A DNA stretch of 64,000 bases from Lytechinus pictus (taxonomy: Eukaryota; Echinodermata; Echinoidea; Temnopleuroida; Toxopneustidae), in NCBI RefSeq assembly GCF_037042905.1, contig NC_087254.1:19152603-19216602 (forward strand), in the 5' to 3' direction. The stretch's first letter is position 1, and the number at the start of each line of letters is the position of its first letter. A model generated the notes under the pieces. It worked only from the letters and a program-made list of their open reading frames with translations, did not search any database and was not told where the DNA came from. The position numbers and the translations under genes are program-made. Positions 1-12,300 of the stretch are shown here, piece after piece.

Positions 1-3000
1 GGTAAGACTACAGAAAAGGACTTGAAAGATGCTACTTCCCTGAGTTGCAAATTTTATGTGTCAGTATAGAATTAGGATCTGATATCTGCTCCATATTATT
101 GGTTCTAAATAAATATGGTGCATTCAATTATCAGGTTATAAATATAAAAAGGTGGTTTCAGTTTTGGTGTTGAAATTTGGTGTAGGTATTGTGTTGTGGC
201 ACCATCATACACTTAACACCAATTACACCATACTTGAAACCACACAGTGTATCAATGACGTCCGGTCCTATTATGGTGGCAGCGGTGGGATGTTTCTCAC
301 TCCAGCTGTTAGTAAAATATATGTCTCCTAACGAATCTCATGCTTTTTCTCTAAATATCATTATCTACCACAATCAATCCCTGCTCACTACACACCTAAA
401 TTTTTAACACAATTTTCTCTTCAGGTGAACTAATGTTTCTCACAAACATAATGCATGACCATTCATCATAGCAATTACACCACAATAAATCATAGACTCA
501 TCCACAGCAAAGTCAATTAGAACATCATTAATTAAGTCTTGTAAATTAAGTAATTGAAAGAATGTCAAACATATGATAGCGATTCGCCCTTGATTCTAGA
601 TAGTGAGTTTTTCTGCAACAAAATGTAAGAAAATAGAAGCATATGAATTTGAATGCAATTCTTCTTTCTTCTTTTTAATCTATAGGTTCGTTTTATTCGA
701 GTGATTCTACGGAAGAAGATGAATCTGTACTAGCTCTGAGCACCAACGCTGACAATTCACTGCTCATATCTGGTGATACCATGGGCCATGTGTATATATG
801 GGGTATCTCAAACCACTGTATCTACCCTACCAACATTGTAAGTGTATTTCCCCTTGGCTATGTTCATATTCTTATAATAAGAAATTTCTAGGCCCTACGC
901 GGGAGCACTTTTCTTCTAATTACATCAAAGAAGAGGAGAATTTTGAGTAATATCAGAACATATAAAACTATTCTTCCAGTAATACCAGATATATATTTTT
1001 TTTTATAGAATTCAGAGTGATTGTGTAAAGGAATAATGAATTATTAAAACACATTTTACCAATGAAGTTGGTCCACATATTAAATTGAATCCACACCCTG
1101 ACTGTCAACTACAGACAAATGTTACATTTCTTGAATTTGCAGGAGGATAACAGCCGACCACCCTTGTTAAAAAGCTGGAAGGCACACGATTCTACTGTGG
1201 TCAGTGTGGAATACATTGATCATCACTGTGGTCAGTTTATACTGACTGCCTCCACTGACTTCACAGCAAGACTGTGGACACTTGAAGGTCATTTCGTTGG
1301 AACCTTTGGCCAGAGCATGAACTGGGACTTGATGAACCCAAATACATATCAGCATCCAAAGTGAGTATGGTTTCAAGGATCTGAAATATCGGTACCTGGT
1401 GAGCAAATATCTTTCCACAGGGGTGATGATGAGAAAAAAAAATTGATGATTTCAATGGTTGCACAGTGCAGGATGCTGTGACATAACCTATCCAACTGTG
1501 TCACCAGTTTGGGAAAATAACACAGTGTTACTGTGTCATCAGTGTGTGACACTGTGATATAATATTACTGTGACACCAGTGTGTGACAATGTGGTATAAT
1601 GTTACTGACTGTGTCACCAGTGTGTTACACTGTGATATAATGTTACTGACTGTGTCACCAGTTTGGGAATCTAACACAGTGTTACTGTGTCACCAGTGTG
1701 TGATACTATGATATAATGTTACTGACTAGGTAATCAGTGTGTGACACTGTGATATAATGTTACTGTGTCATCAGTGTGTGACACTGTGATATAATGTTAC
1801 TGACTGTTTTAACAGTGTGTGACCTGGGATATAATGTTACTGATTGTGTCACCAGTGTGCGACACTGTGATATTATGTTGCTGTGTCACCAGTGTGCGAC
1901 ACTGTGATATAATCTTACTGACTGTGTCACCAGTGTGCGACACTGTGATATGTTACTGTGTCATCAGTGTGTGACACTGTGGTATAATGTTACTGTGTCA
2001 CCAGTGTGTGACACTGTGATATAATGTTACTGTGTCACCAGTGTGTGGCACTGACATAATGTTACTGACAGTGTCACCAGTATGGGACACTTTGATACAT
2101 CATGGCTGACTGTGTCACAGTGTTCACACTGTAATTATATCACCACATAGGATTAATCCAAAACCATGTTTCAGTAATGAATCACAGTTGTTATTTTTTG
2201 AAACGCTGGAGCTAAAGGTGCTAGAATGTGTAACATATACTGTAAAGTTGTGAGTGTGTCACCATATAGTGCACACAATAATTTTAAAGAGTTTGTATAT
2301 GCATTATCAAGAATAAAAGTGAACCAATATGGATAGTAGGAACAATTTATTTGAAACTCCTTTAAACAGTTGTAGAAATGATTGTGCGCGTGATTAGTAT
2401 GATACATGTACGTCACAAGCAAGCTCTGAAAAAGTTAAGAAAGACTTTGGTATAGTACATTGAACCGGAAACTAGATAATTGGCTCCGAAAAAGCGCTAT
2501 TATTAATCCAACACATCCCCCATCCGACTGACAGCAGTGTATCCATTCACAAACCGTGTAATTTCACTTATCCTTTATTTTTCTTTCTTTTATATGTTCC
2601 TTTTCTTTTCAGAGATCCCTGGACAGAGGATAAGCAGCCTCCCATAAAGAAGGATAGTATCTTTGAAAGAGGTATGATACATGTGTCCTAATTGACAGTT
2701 ACAAATGAAAATTATGACAAATACTTTCTTGTTTTCTCTTATAAAACTTATACTTCTTATTTAATTCAGTTCAATTTAAGTTCATCACCCACTTTCCACT
2801 AGAAAATCTTACATAGGAAAGAAAAGAAAAACATGATATAAATTATCATGAAAAATGTGTAAGGGATCGCATGTAAGCCATTGGCCTTTCGAAGCAGAAC
2901 CCTAATGTACAAACTCAAGAAGTAAATAAATTAGACAATTCAAGTCAAATACACAACTAATTGCATATTTGATTGGGCTGGAATCACAATTTTTGAAGAG

Positions 3001-4958
3001 TGCTCTCAATGAAATATGATTAATGAGCGAAGTTATTGTGTTACATTTTTAATGGCAGTGGTCTCAGAAGCCGAAGAGGAAGATGATGTCTTTGACGATG
3101 GAGATGTGAAGGTAGAAGACATCACCCTACCACCAGAAGACAACACTGGTAACACTGAACTTACCAAGGAGAACCTTGCTATGCTACCAGGATCCAAGCC
3201 TGTACAGAGCAGACGATCAAGAGGGTCAAGCGCGGGAAAGTCAAGCAGCTCGGAAAGCAGCCGAAAGAGCGGAGAGCTTTCTCTTCTTGATGTGAACTTG
3301 AATACTAGTCTGGTAGGAAATGCGAATGTGTCTGGCCATAGTAGCATTCCCGTTCAGATTCCGGTGATTAAACACCATACAAATTCCAAACCGGGATCAG
3401 GGGAAAACCGTGGAACTAGCAAGACTGAAATAGGTAGCATGCCTGCCATTGCAAAATTACTTGTTTCTGCTTCAGGGCCAGAAGCAAAATCAGGTTTCTT
3501 TGCAACACAGCGGGATCAAAGTGCCCTTTCTTCAATATCTCGAGTGGCTCGTAGTTCTGAAAGTTCCTCAGGGTCTACCGTGACACAGACGGCTCATCCT
3601 CTCCCTCCAATCTCGAAATCACTTGACGCACTACCCGAAGAGACTGATACTGGTTCCGAACAAATCAAAAACAAAGATGGTCCCAGGAAGAAATCAAATG
3701 TTGATGGGACGGTGAGAAGTTGCAGTCAATCTGACCAATCAGAGGGTAGCAAGGGTAACAACGGGCCAATCAAACAACGGAATGGGACGGTAACGCGACC
3801 AGACGACAATAGAGTACGTAGGACCAGAAGTCAGGGATCAAGGAGTGTATCCAGTTTTGGGTCAAGCAACACAGGAAACCTTGAGGAAATAAGACTGGGC
3901 TCAAGATCAAATACAGTAAGCAATATGAAGTTCAATTTCAAAATGAAACAAAAATATTATATTAGGAAAATTTAGAATCTCTTCAAATTCAATTTCATGC
4001 AATAACTGATTTGCAAGGATATGCTGCCATTATACAAGGTTTTGTTCCAAAATCATCAGCTCTCATAAATTAAAGGAGTTATCTCATCCGCAGCATAGAA
4101 TATAAATCTGATATCATTATACCGATAAAGTATATTTGCAAGTCAGTGGCGTAGCTGACAAATAATCCCTTCAATGGCACAATTGGATTATATAATATAA
4201 TCATACAGTATAGAGTCGCATTGTCATTTTAAACCTTGTACTAATACTAAACTTTGATAAAGTAATTTTGAATATTTGTCTCCAAAATAATATCTGGTGA
4301 TATTCTGTCAGTGCAATGGATTAATCTCTCTAATTAAAAGTTCATTATCTCTGATTCGTTCATAGAGTCTACTGGGTCGGCATGTTGATGAAGGTCTGGC
4401 TCGTATAACCAACAGTCGTTCAGAAAGACGTCAGAGGTTTGGGGATATCGATGTTACCAGGGTATCAAGATTTGGAAAGATATGTGCTCCTTTTCAAGCC
4501 CTTGCAACTCAGGTAATATGACAAGTTGTAAACCTCTTTCTTTCTTTTCATATGTAATGTTTTAAAAAACTATTCAGAAAAGAAAAAAGATTAAAAAAAA
4601 AAATATGGAGATATGGGGGAGGGGAAAAAAAAGAAATGTAAAACCCAACATGTAAATTCATTATTTAAGCTTGATGATTTTGTTTCCTTTGTATTTCACA
4701 CAGTCCACCAAGGCTGTTGAGTTCCCGTCCACACTACCGATGACCCAACGAATGAAACAACGGGGTGTCTCATGTACCAACGAAACTGACCTTGAGAAGT
4801 TGACCTTGACCCCTCTTCAGCTTGAGTTTAAGAGCGAAAGGTCAACATATGGGGGAGAGAATGGCGGTGCAATAGAGGGTGCAATTGCAGCCGTTAAGAG
4901 AGCGACACAGTTGGAGCCCCTGCCCAATGCGCACACCGGAAGCCAGGGGAAGAAATAA
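1..4958 (+). CDS. WD-repeat protein, WDR49/WDR64-like (3' part, left end outside window)
   Basis: Exons read directly: base 1 (last base of an exon ending outside the window), 686-837, 1143-1360, 2613-2671, 3059-3915, 4366-4512 and 4704-4958 (TAA stop). All junctions are GT-AG and the reading frame is kept across each. Exon 686-837 encodes a WD blade (LLISGDTMGHVYIWGI). Exon 1143-1360 encodes a second one (SWKAHDSTVVSVEY, then FTARLWTLEG), followed by VGTFGQ and a Trp three residues later. From what I know of the family, a GTFGQ..W segment after the last blade is typical of the WDR49/WDR64/WD-on-Y proteins, whose function is poorly known and often linked to cilia or testis. The large exon 3059-3915 encodes an acidic stretch (EAEEEDDVFDDGDV) and then a long Ser/Arg/Gly-rich, probably disordered tail. 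The N-terminal propeller blades lie outside. An ATTAAA 17 nt after the stop (4975) could be a poly(A) signal. The WD assignment is firm; the subfamily is moderate. Confidence 0.8.
151..243. mobile_element. Short foldback MITE-like element (GGTGGTTTCA ends)
   Basis: An imperfect inverted repeat of about 93 bp: GGTGGTTTCAGTTTTGGTGT at the left and the reverse complement of a similar sequence (ACACCATACTTGAAACCAC) at the right. The ends and the GGTGTT-rich interior resemble the larger element at 10379-11029, suggesting one family. No coding capacity. It lies in the first intron of the WD gene. Confidence 0.5.
1480..2130. repeat. 37/41-bp minisatellite in WD-gene intron
   Basis: About 16 degenerate tandem copies of a unit resembling TGTTACTGTGTCACCAGTG followed by TGTGACACTGTGATATAA. 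Units of 37 bp and 41 bp are intermixed; the longer one carries an extra GACT after TTACT. Each unit contains the inverted pair GTGTCA / TGACAC, so every repeat can form a small hairpin. It lies in the intron between exons 1143-1360 and 2613-2671. Confidence 0.85.
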
Positions 4959-7900
4959 TCATTAGTCCCCACAAATTAAAGCAAAAATGTGTTTTGCAAA
5001 AAATTGTGACCGTTTTAAAAATGCATTCGATTCATTAATTTAAATGAAACTTTACTTTCAAAATGTGAAAGTTGTTTACAAACAAATTAAGATGGAAATC
5101 TGGCTTTTCCTTTACCCCTTGTATAGCTAGATTTGACTTTTTCAGTTTCAATTGACATGTCAATTTGCAACTCGTCTGATATTTAATTCGAAAAAGATTC
5201 TTTGCACATTTCAATATTTTTTCAACAGTTAGTTGAAGTTATTTCTAAAAGTGCCTTCAAATCAATTAAAGTTTGCAAAGTTGAAAATGGATTTAGCATG
5301 AGAAAGTAAAATTCATGGCAAATAATTATTTTCAACAAAATTTGCATCTTCTGATATGATCAAAAGTTTGTATAGGTTAAAGTGTGATTAAGTATTGTCG
5401 ATCTTGTGTAGAATTTTTTGTGTGAAAAACTTGCCTTTCTACATGAAAACAACTGAATACATATGTTTTAAAATTTCGATGGAAAAGAAAACAACATCAA
5501 TTTCTCATATTTTATAATCATTATAAATGATTTTGAAGGTGAACAAACTTACTTAGTTTGTTTGTGGTCTACATTTTATATCACTGTATTTCACGATGGT
5601 CATGAAAGCGCTTTTTTCATACATCAATCTTGTAGTAATGTGGTACAATTCCTAACAAAGTAATTACTATCCGTCCTGACATTGCTGTAATTAACTTTTC
5701 GGCATCATCATGCTCAGCATTAGGTCACAATTTTTATTTTTTATGTTGTTATTAGATTAAAATGGTGACCTGATTAACTATGGAACCCCTGAGGTGAAAT
5801 GACATGTGTTTTATCATGACTCTTTCCCTCATCTTAGAAGTTGTACCATTGGTAAACTTAAAGCAAGTTTAGAAGTTGTGTGAATTAGGTATAAAAGTTG
5901 TAGGAACAAGTTAGTAATTCATGAGAACAAGTTTGGAAAACTAAAGCATGTCATCTCAGGGGGCTAATCAAAATCATCAACGAAAGAAGAAGTTTTAAAC
6001 TAGACCTTATTTATACATTTGAACAATCATATGAGCAATGCACTGCTGCCAAACCACCAGAACTTGTGAAATATGTATATATATTAATTTATTCGTTATA
6101 TACCTTGATATATGTGTGTTTCGTAATTGCAATGCTCTCTAATGATTGATGTCTTACTAATTATGAATAGATTTGCCAAACTTTTTTTATGAGAAAATAT
6201 ATGATATGGGATCATTAATATTTGTATCATTACTTTTTATATTCATTATTTCCTTTATTATATTTATGAATATCATTTCACACAAAGTGAAATATAATGC
6301 AAATGCTAAAAATATTGGAAAATTACCGATACAAAATTTTTAACTGAATAATTTAGCCTTCCTCAAGGAAAATGACCATAATGACAAGTACCAGGCTATC
6401 TTTGTTACCGATTTATCTATTCATTTCATTTTGTACTTATGTTTGGTTTGGTTTCCTCTCTGTCATAACAATACTGGATGATTTCATCACATTAAATCGA
6501 TCTGTTAACAATCAGTTCAAACACATCCAAAGGAAGGAATGTGAATGAGATATATACCCCATCTTCAAGATTTTGAGGATTGTTAAACTGTTTAGTTCCT
6601 CAAACAGACTAATCAATGGATTGGAACGCATTCCTGAAGATCCACAAAAACTTCAACTTTCACCAAAAAGAAAAACGAATTTTGCTAACAATGTTGTTTA
6701 GCCATAACCTTATTTTGAAATTTCCATGACATTTGGTGACTTCAGAAAATCCTAATTGTTTGTTATGGATGGAAGCTTGGCACAGTCAGTCCGGGAACTT
6801 TTTTGGAAAAAATATCATTTCCATTTAAAAGTGCTATTTAAAAAAAGTTGATAAGTCTGTCTGTCAACAAGGTTGTATACGGGTGGGTATGGTATTATAA
6901 GCCAAATGCTAAAAGGAATATAAAATCCAAAGGATGACAAATACATGTATTTCAATGGTTGATGTTCATTTACCTTGACTGAAAAGGCACATGTATGCAT
7001 GTACATGTAAAGACTAAAATATATTTATATATATATATATTGCTTTCTCTCTTTTGTTTCTAATTTCTGTAAAAAAGAGGCTGTTGGAGTTACATGTATG
7101 TACATAAAATCAATCAACAACACTTAGCAGAATGACAAATTATTGAAAAAAAATATATTTTATCATCTTTGTGAAGTTTGATAGTATAGTCAGCTACATG
7201 ACAATCTCATTTTAAGTGCAATCTCTTTGTAAATTCTAACATTAAAAAATATTTAACATCTCAACTTTCGTTTCTTTGACTCGTTTATGTTTTTGTATTG
7301 ATTTAAGATATAGTAACTCCAAAGGGGAAGTCCACCATTAAAAAGTTTGACTTCATAAAAAGAAAAAAAAAATCAAACATAATGCTGAAAAGTTCATCAA
7401 ACTTGGAAAATGTGGTGAGATGCAAAGTAGAGTCTATGATGTCACACACTCACTATTTTTACTTATTTTTTATTTTTTTGATGAGTGAATTTGCAATATT
7501 TCGTTTTTTGCAGACAATTACAAGGATGAATCACATTTTGTTCACATTATGAGGAAAGAAAAAGTTCTCATATTATCAAATATACGAGAAACAATGAGTG
7601 GGTTATGAGATTGGCTCCCTCACATGAACATCGTCAACAACTGTTTTGTGAAATTGAAACGTCATACCTTTCTCATTTCGTATCTGATTTTGATGAAATG
7701 TTCAGTATAATGCTTGTTTTGCCAAGATCGTTTAAATAAATGCATTGTTTGTGTAAACTTGACCTTTAAATCATAATTTAGCTTTCTTGTGGAGATTATA
7801 ATAATTTGCTGACCACACAATAGTGAAAAGAACTAGAAATTAACTCTAACAATGCTATGCTACATCTACATCAATGGAGCCAGCTAGTTCCACTTCAGCC

Positions 7901-9346
7901 AGTCAACCTCGGGCATTTTCAGTGATGGAAGGCAAGATAATAATGACTTTATCACATGTGAGGAATATTCTGTGAATATGAGATTTGTTTGTAATAGAAG
8001 TCTCCAAAGCCCTGGATGGAATACATACTTCCTATAAACGCATAATTGGGGTAAAAATAGTGCATGAGACAAGAAAAAGATGGGTTTCATAGTCATCTTT
8101 TACTCTCCTCATAGGCACTGCTACATAAAAACACATAATCTGATACATTCCAAATACACTGTACTAAAAAAACAGAAATTTGTTATAGTTGAGTACTCTG
8201 TCATATTTATTAAATCTAATATTTACATATACCATAAGCTGATAGACTGATGAATACACACACATGGGAAATAGAAGAATATCTAACACAACATAGATAT
8301 TCTATATAACATGACTTAATTCAGTGAGACAACACAATCCTACACACATGTTTTGGGGCAAAGTGTTAAAGCAGTTTTCAAGAAATTCTTTAAAAAAATA
8401 ATTTTAAAATGATTGTAAGGTCAACTGAGTCATTAGAAAATGACTTGATAGTAGTCAAGAGTAAGGTCAGTCGACTCTTAACATTTAGTATATTAGGGAC
8501 CGCTCAGAAAAGCTCTTCTTTTAGAGTTATGACATCTTAAAGTAGCAACCTAATTTTGCCAAGAAAGTGTTCTCTACATGAATTAGGAGACTGTTTTAAG
8601 ACAATATGAGGTTAACACCATTGCTATAATCTAAATATGCATCATTTTCTGAACTGTCCTAAAAATTTCCAGGATTGACGATACAAGGTTTGTAAAACCC
8701 AGACGATGTGTTTGTTCAGCCCATGTTTTAGGAAATTGGGGTAATGTTCTGTTCAACATACTTTACCTTATTACCAGGGATGCCACTTAAAATTGATTAA
8801 AAAGTCTGAAAATCATTTCAATACAACAATACTTTTCTACATGAAAAGGGTGTTTTCTATGACCAAAAGTATGTTTTTAAAAATCTGAATTCAGACTAAA
8901 GTCTGAAAAGTGGCTTCTCGTACTACTCAAAACCTCTGGTGGGTCTAAACTACAAGCATGAAAATTACAGATTGCTGAGGGGTTTTTTCAGACACTGATG
9001 GGTATCAAGGCATATGGAGAGTGAGCAGATAAACTGCTCTGTTTAGCAAAGAATATGGTGGAAAAGAATAATCAATCTTCTAGGCACATCACATCTTGGC
9101 ATTCCATATACTAGTTTGTCATCATGAAACTAAGCCAACACCTTCAGCAAATAGCCCCTCCACAGCTACTGTGAGCCATAAGGCTGAGTGTACAAAAACA
9201 TCCACGTTTGAAGAAGTGTTGTATCACAACTATGAGAACGGTCTTCAAGCACTCTCCCGGAATACCAGGAATCGGAATCAAAGAATTCATGTTCAGGTGA
9301 TCTTAGAGGATTGTCTTCAAGTCAATTAGTGATCTGAGAAGAATAC
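4959..9346. other. Intergenic/3'-UTR space between convergent genes
   Basis: AT-rich sequence between the stop codons of the WD gene (4958) and CLUAP1 (9347, minus strand). It must contain both 3' UTRs, but I could not place their ends. It holds one degraded palindromic element (7320-7769) and a short AT run near 7022-7040. I see no exon-like frame with splice sites. Confidence 0.6.
7320..7769. mobile_element. Degraded copy of TTAA-flanked palindromic element
   Basis: The left end AAAGGGGAAGTCCACCATT and right end AACTTGACCTTTAA match the ends of the 600-bp palindromes at 30720-31320 and 53793-54387. Internal blocks also match: CATAATGCTGAAAAGTTCATC on the left and, inverted, TTGATGAAATGTTCAG on the right. 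The central part is shorter than in the other copies. No ORF. Confidence 0.65.
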
Positions 9347-12300
9347 CTAGAAGTCATCATCGCTGTCTTCATCTTCTTGCTTCCCTGGAGGTCCATCAAC
9401 CTTGAGGTCATCGCTGTCGCCATCCTGATCATCCAGGAGATCGTCATCGTCCACACTGATGCTGTCGCCATCATCGCCGGAGGATCCACTGTCATCATCA
9501 CTCAGACCGGCTCCCATGTTACCAAATACCCTAGGGTTCTTCTGCTGTGGGGCTATAGAAAACAATTGAAAATGGAGTTAGAGGAGATCATTCACTCTGG
9601 CCAAATGTTGCAATCATTTTTATTCTCTTGGTCTACTATCACAACAATAAAGATCCTGTGCACAATGAAATGTATTCACATTTAGTGATGTGAATCAACC
9701 TACCTTGTCTGAACTTTCCTTTTGGTATTTGTGATGGCCCCGACTCCTCTTCATCGTCATCCTCCTCATCATCATCCTCGCTCTCGCTCTCTTCAGCATC
9801 CTCCACGACATCCAAACCATTCATGTCCTCATCACCGAGGATCTCATCTGACATCTTTATCCTGTCATCCTCTTGCCGTAATCTGTTCTGCATCTGTTTT
9901 AAGCTGTTCTCTGTCTCCTGCCGGGTGGGAAGTGATGAAATTATAATGTATATTAAGAGGAGAAAAACTCTCCATTGCTGCAATCTCATAAAGGTTCCAT
10001 GACATTAGGTCCAGCAACAATTGCTCCACTATAAATGTCATACACTACTCCAATGACCCACTTGAACCCTGGATTTAACATTATACACTAACCCATATAA
10101 AACCCTATTGCAACCTATTACCCTACATCTGTATAGACAAAATAAAGACTGGAGTAACTGTCACAGGAACAAATATTGTGTAATTTTCAAAGCTGATGTA
10201 AAATAAAATTTTAAAAATTATAATATATTCGTCTACATAAATTACATTGTGGTCTCCTACTACAGTCGGGGTTATCCTAGTTCATCAGAATATTTCTGAA
10301 AGCAGTTAAGTTTTCTTGAAAAATCGTGTAAACAATGTCAGCAAAAGCTGTGTAATGTCATCTGGATGTGCATACAAAGGGTGATTTCAAGTTCGGTGTT
10401 GGTGTTGAGAGCGTAAAAAGGCCGCTGAACCAAGCTCCAACACCGAGCTGGGTTCAGAGGAATGATACCGATTGCGTTATCGCTAGCACGTGACATCACT
10501 CCTCTGCGCTGCTAAATCATCTCAACTTCACGCGAGAAGTCTCGACGATGAAAACGAAATCGGAGAGAAATGCATTAAATTCTCATTGTACAGAATACCA
10601 ATACTTTAATTAATTCAAGAATTCGAAAGAGTAAACATTATTTTTCATCAAAATATATACATCTCAAATGATTTGTACTCATCTCGACTGTAAAAGCTAA
10701 TTTTACGAGGATGATTCATCATGTTCGCCGCCTGTGCACAAGCTTTAGATTGCCAAAACCAACACCGAACTTGAAATCATGATTTTCCAAAAAAACTGGG
10801 GGTTGGTGTTGGTGAATGGGGAAATTGCACGTAGATCGTCAACACCAGCCGCAGTGCTGGGTTCAGCAGACGACATTCAACACCAGCCTTCGACACAAAA
10901 TGCTGGAAATACGTCATATTTTCTGAGGTCAATCCCAACACCAGTCTGATTTCAAGTACGGTGTTGTGGCTGGTGTTGGTGTTGTCACAACACCAACACC
11001 AGATTTCAACACCGTACTTGAAATCACCCAATGCGATGCATGCTGTACTTATTGTATGTATGTGCATACAAAAAGAATAAAATGTGCTTTGTGTGCATTG
11101 TAAATGACATGTGACTCGAGTCAAAGTTGGAAGTATGCTGCATATTATGCAAGTCAAACGGAGTGGGAAAATGGTTAAAGGGCTCTGTGGCCAATCTCAA
11201 AGATGATAAACATAACATGTTCATGTTATGAGGATGGGGGCTATAATTAGATTTTTTTCTACGAAGATTATGAAAATTTAAGTACCGGTACTGCACTGAA
11301 GATGGAATTTGTAAGTTTGCATGCAGCAACATATTGTTGGGTTAAGGCAATTTTTTTTTCACTTGGGAGTTCTTGATTCATACATACAATAATAGACTGT
11401 AGGTAAGTACGTCAGTCGGTGGAATGAGCACTGCGATACACAGAGCATGTACGAACAGTTCACATCTATTGCCAGACCACTATCCTAGTAAAAGAAATAA
11501 GTCGGGGCAAATCCACATCTGGCAATGTCAGTCGGATTTTGGCATGCTCAGTGGGATTTCCATCCCCAAATTTTCACAATTTGGGGATTTTCAGAAGGCT
11601 TTGGGGATGAAAAAAAAAATATTTGGGGATTAAGATAAATTTGGGGATTTCTTATCCATTTTAGGGGATTTTTTAAGACTATGGTGAAAAGCAAGGAAAA
11701 TCGCTATTTTTAAGTAATAGTTTATGAAAAGGGTGTACAGAATGTACACATATGAATGTACATCAGTGTGTGTCTTATGTTCCCTCTTTGACATCACTGG
11801 GACTGTAATAACCATGGATTTAGCACACAAGGAATTGACATACACTCCAATGTCCTTACCTCAAACCTATCCTGTTCTGCTCTGCTGTATTCTTCAAGCT
11901 GCTGCTCTAAGTAGGTTAGATTTCTGTATCTCTCAATGAAAATCTGGATAAATGAAATTAATAAAATATTCATACTTCAGATATACCTTTAACAATTTGA
12001 AGTTAAAATGAACATCAACAAGAAACTGTTGACTAAAGATAAACTTTGCTCAAATAAGTTCTAAAAAATGCTCAAACACAAGAAGTCATTGGTGGGAAGA
12101 AAAGAATATCCGAGTGGTAGAAGAATTTCTTCATCATCCGGCTACAAAAGCAGTTTACCCGCCAAAGCCTTAAAAAGTAAGTGTAAAGTTTGATGTTGAT
12201 TTCTGACACCTTTAGAGATGAACTCTATTCAAAAGTGGATGTATGATACAAATAAAGTAATTTGTCAAGAACATTATATACAAAACATTGCTGTGACTAG

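Noticed and set aside
3016-3058. ATG at 3016 as start of a separate 319-codon gene
   Set aside because: These bases are intron ending in a CAG acceptor at 3058; the frame joins the upstream WD exons exactly, and the 3' end is cut by a GTAAGC donor at 3916.
9722-9946. Plus-strand His/Pro-rich ORF
   Set aside because: Shadow of the acidic CLUAP1 exon on the opposite strand.
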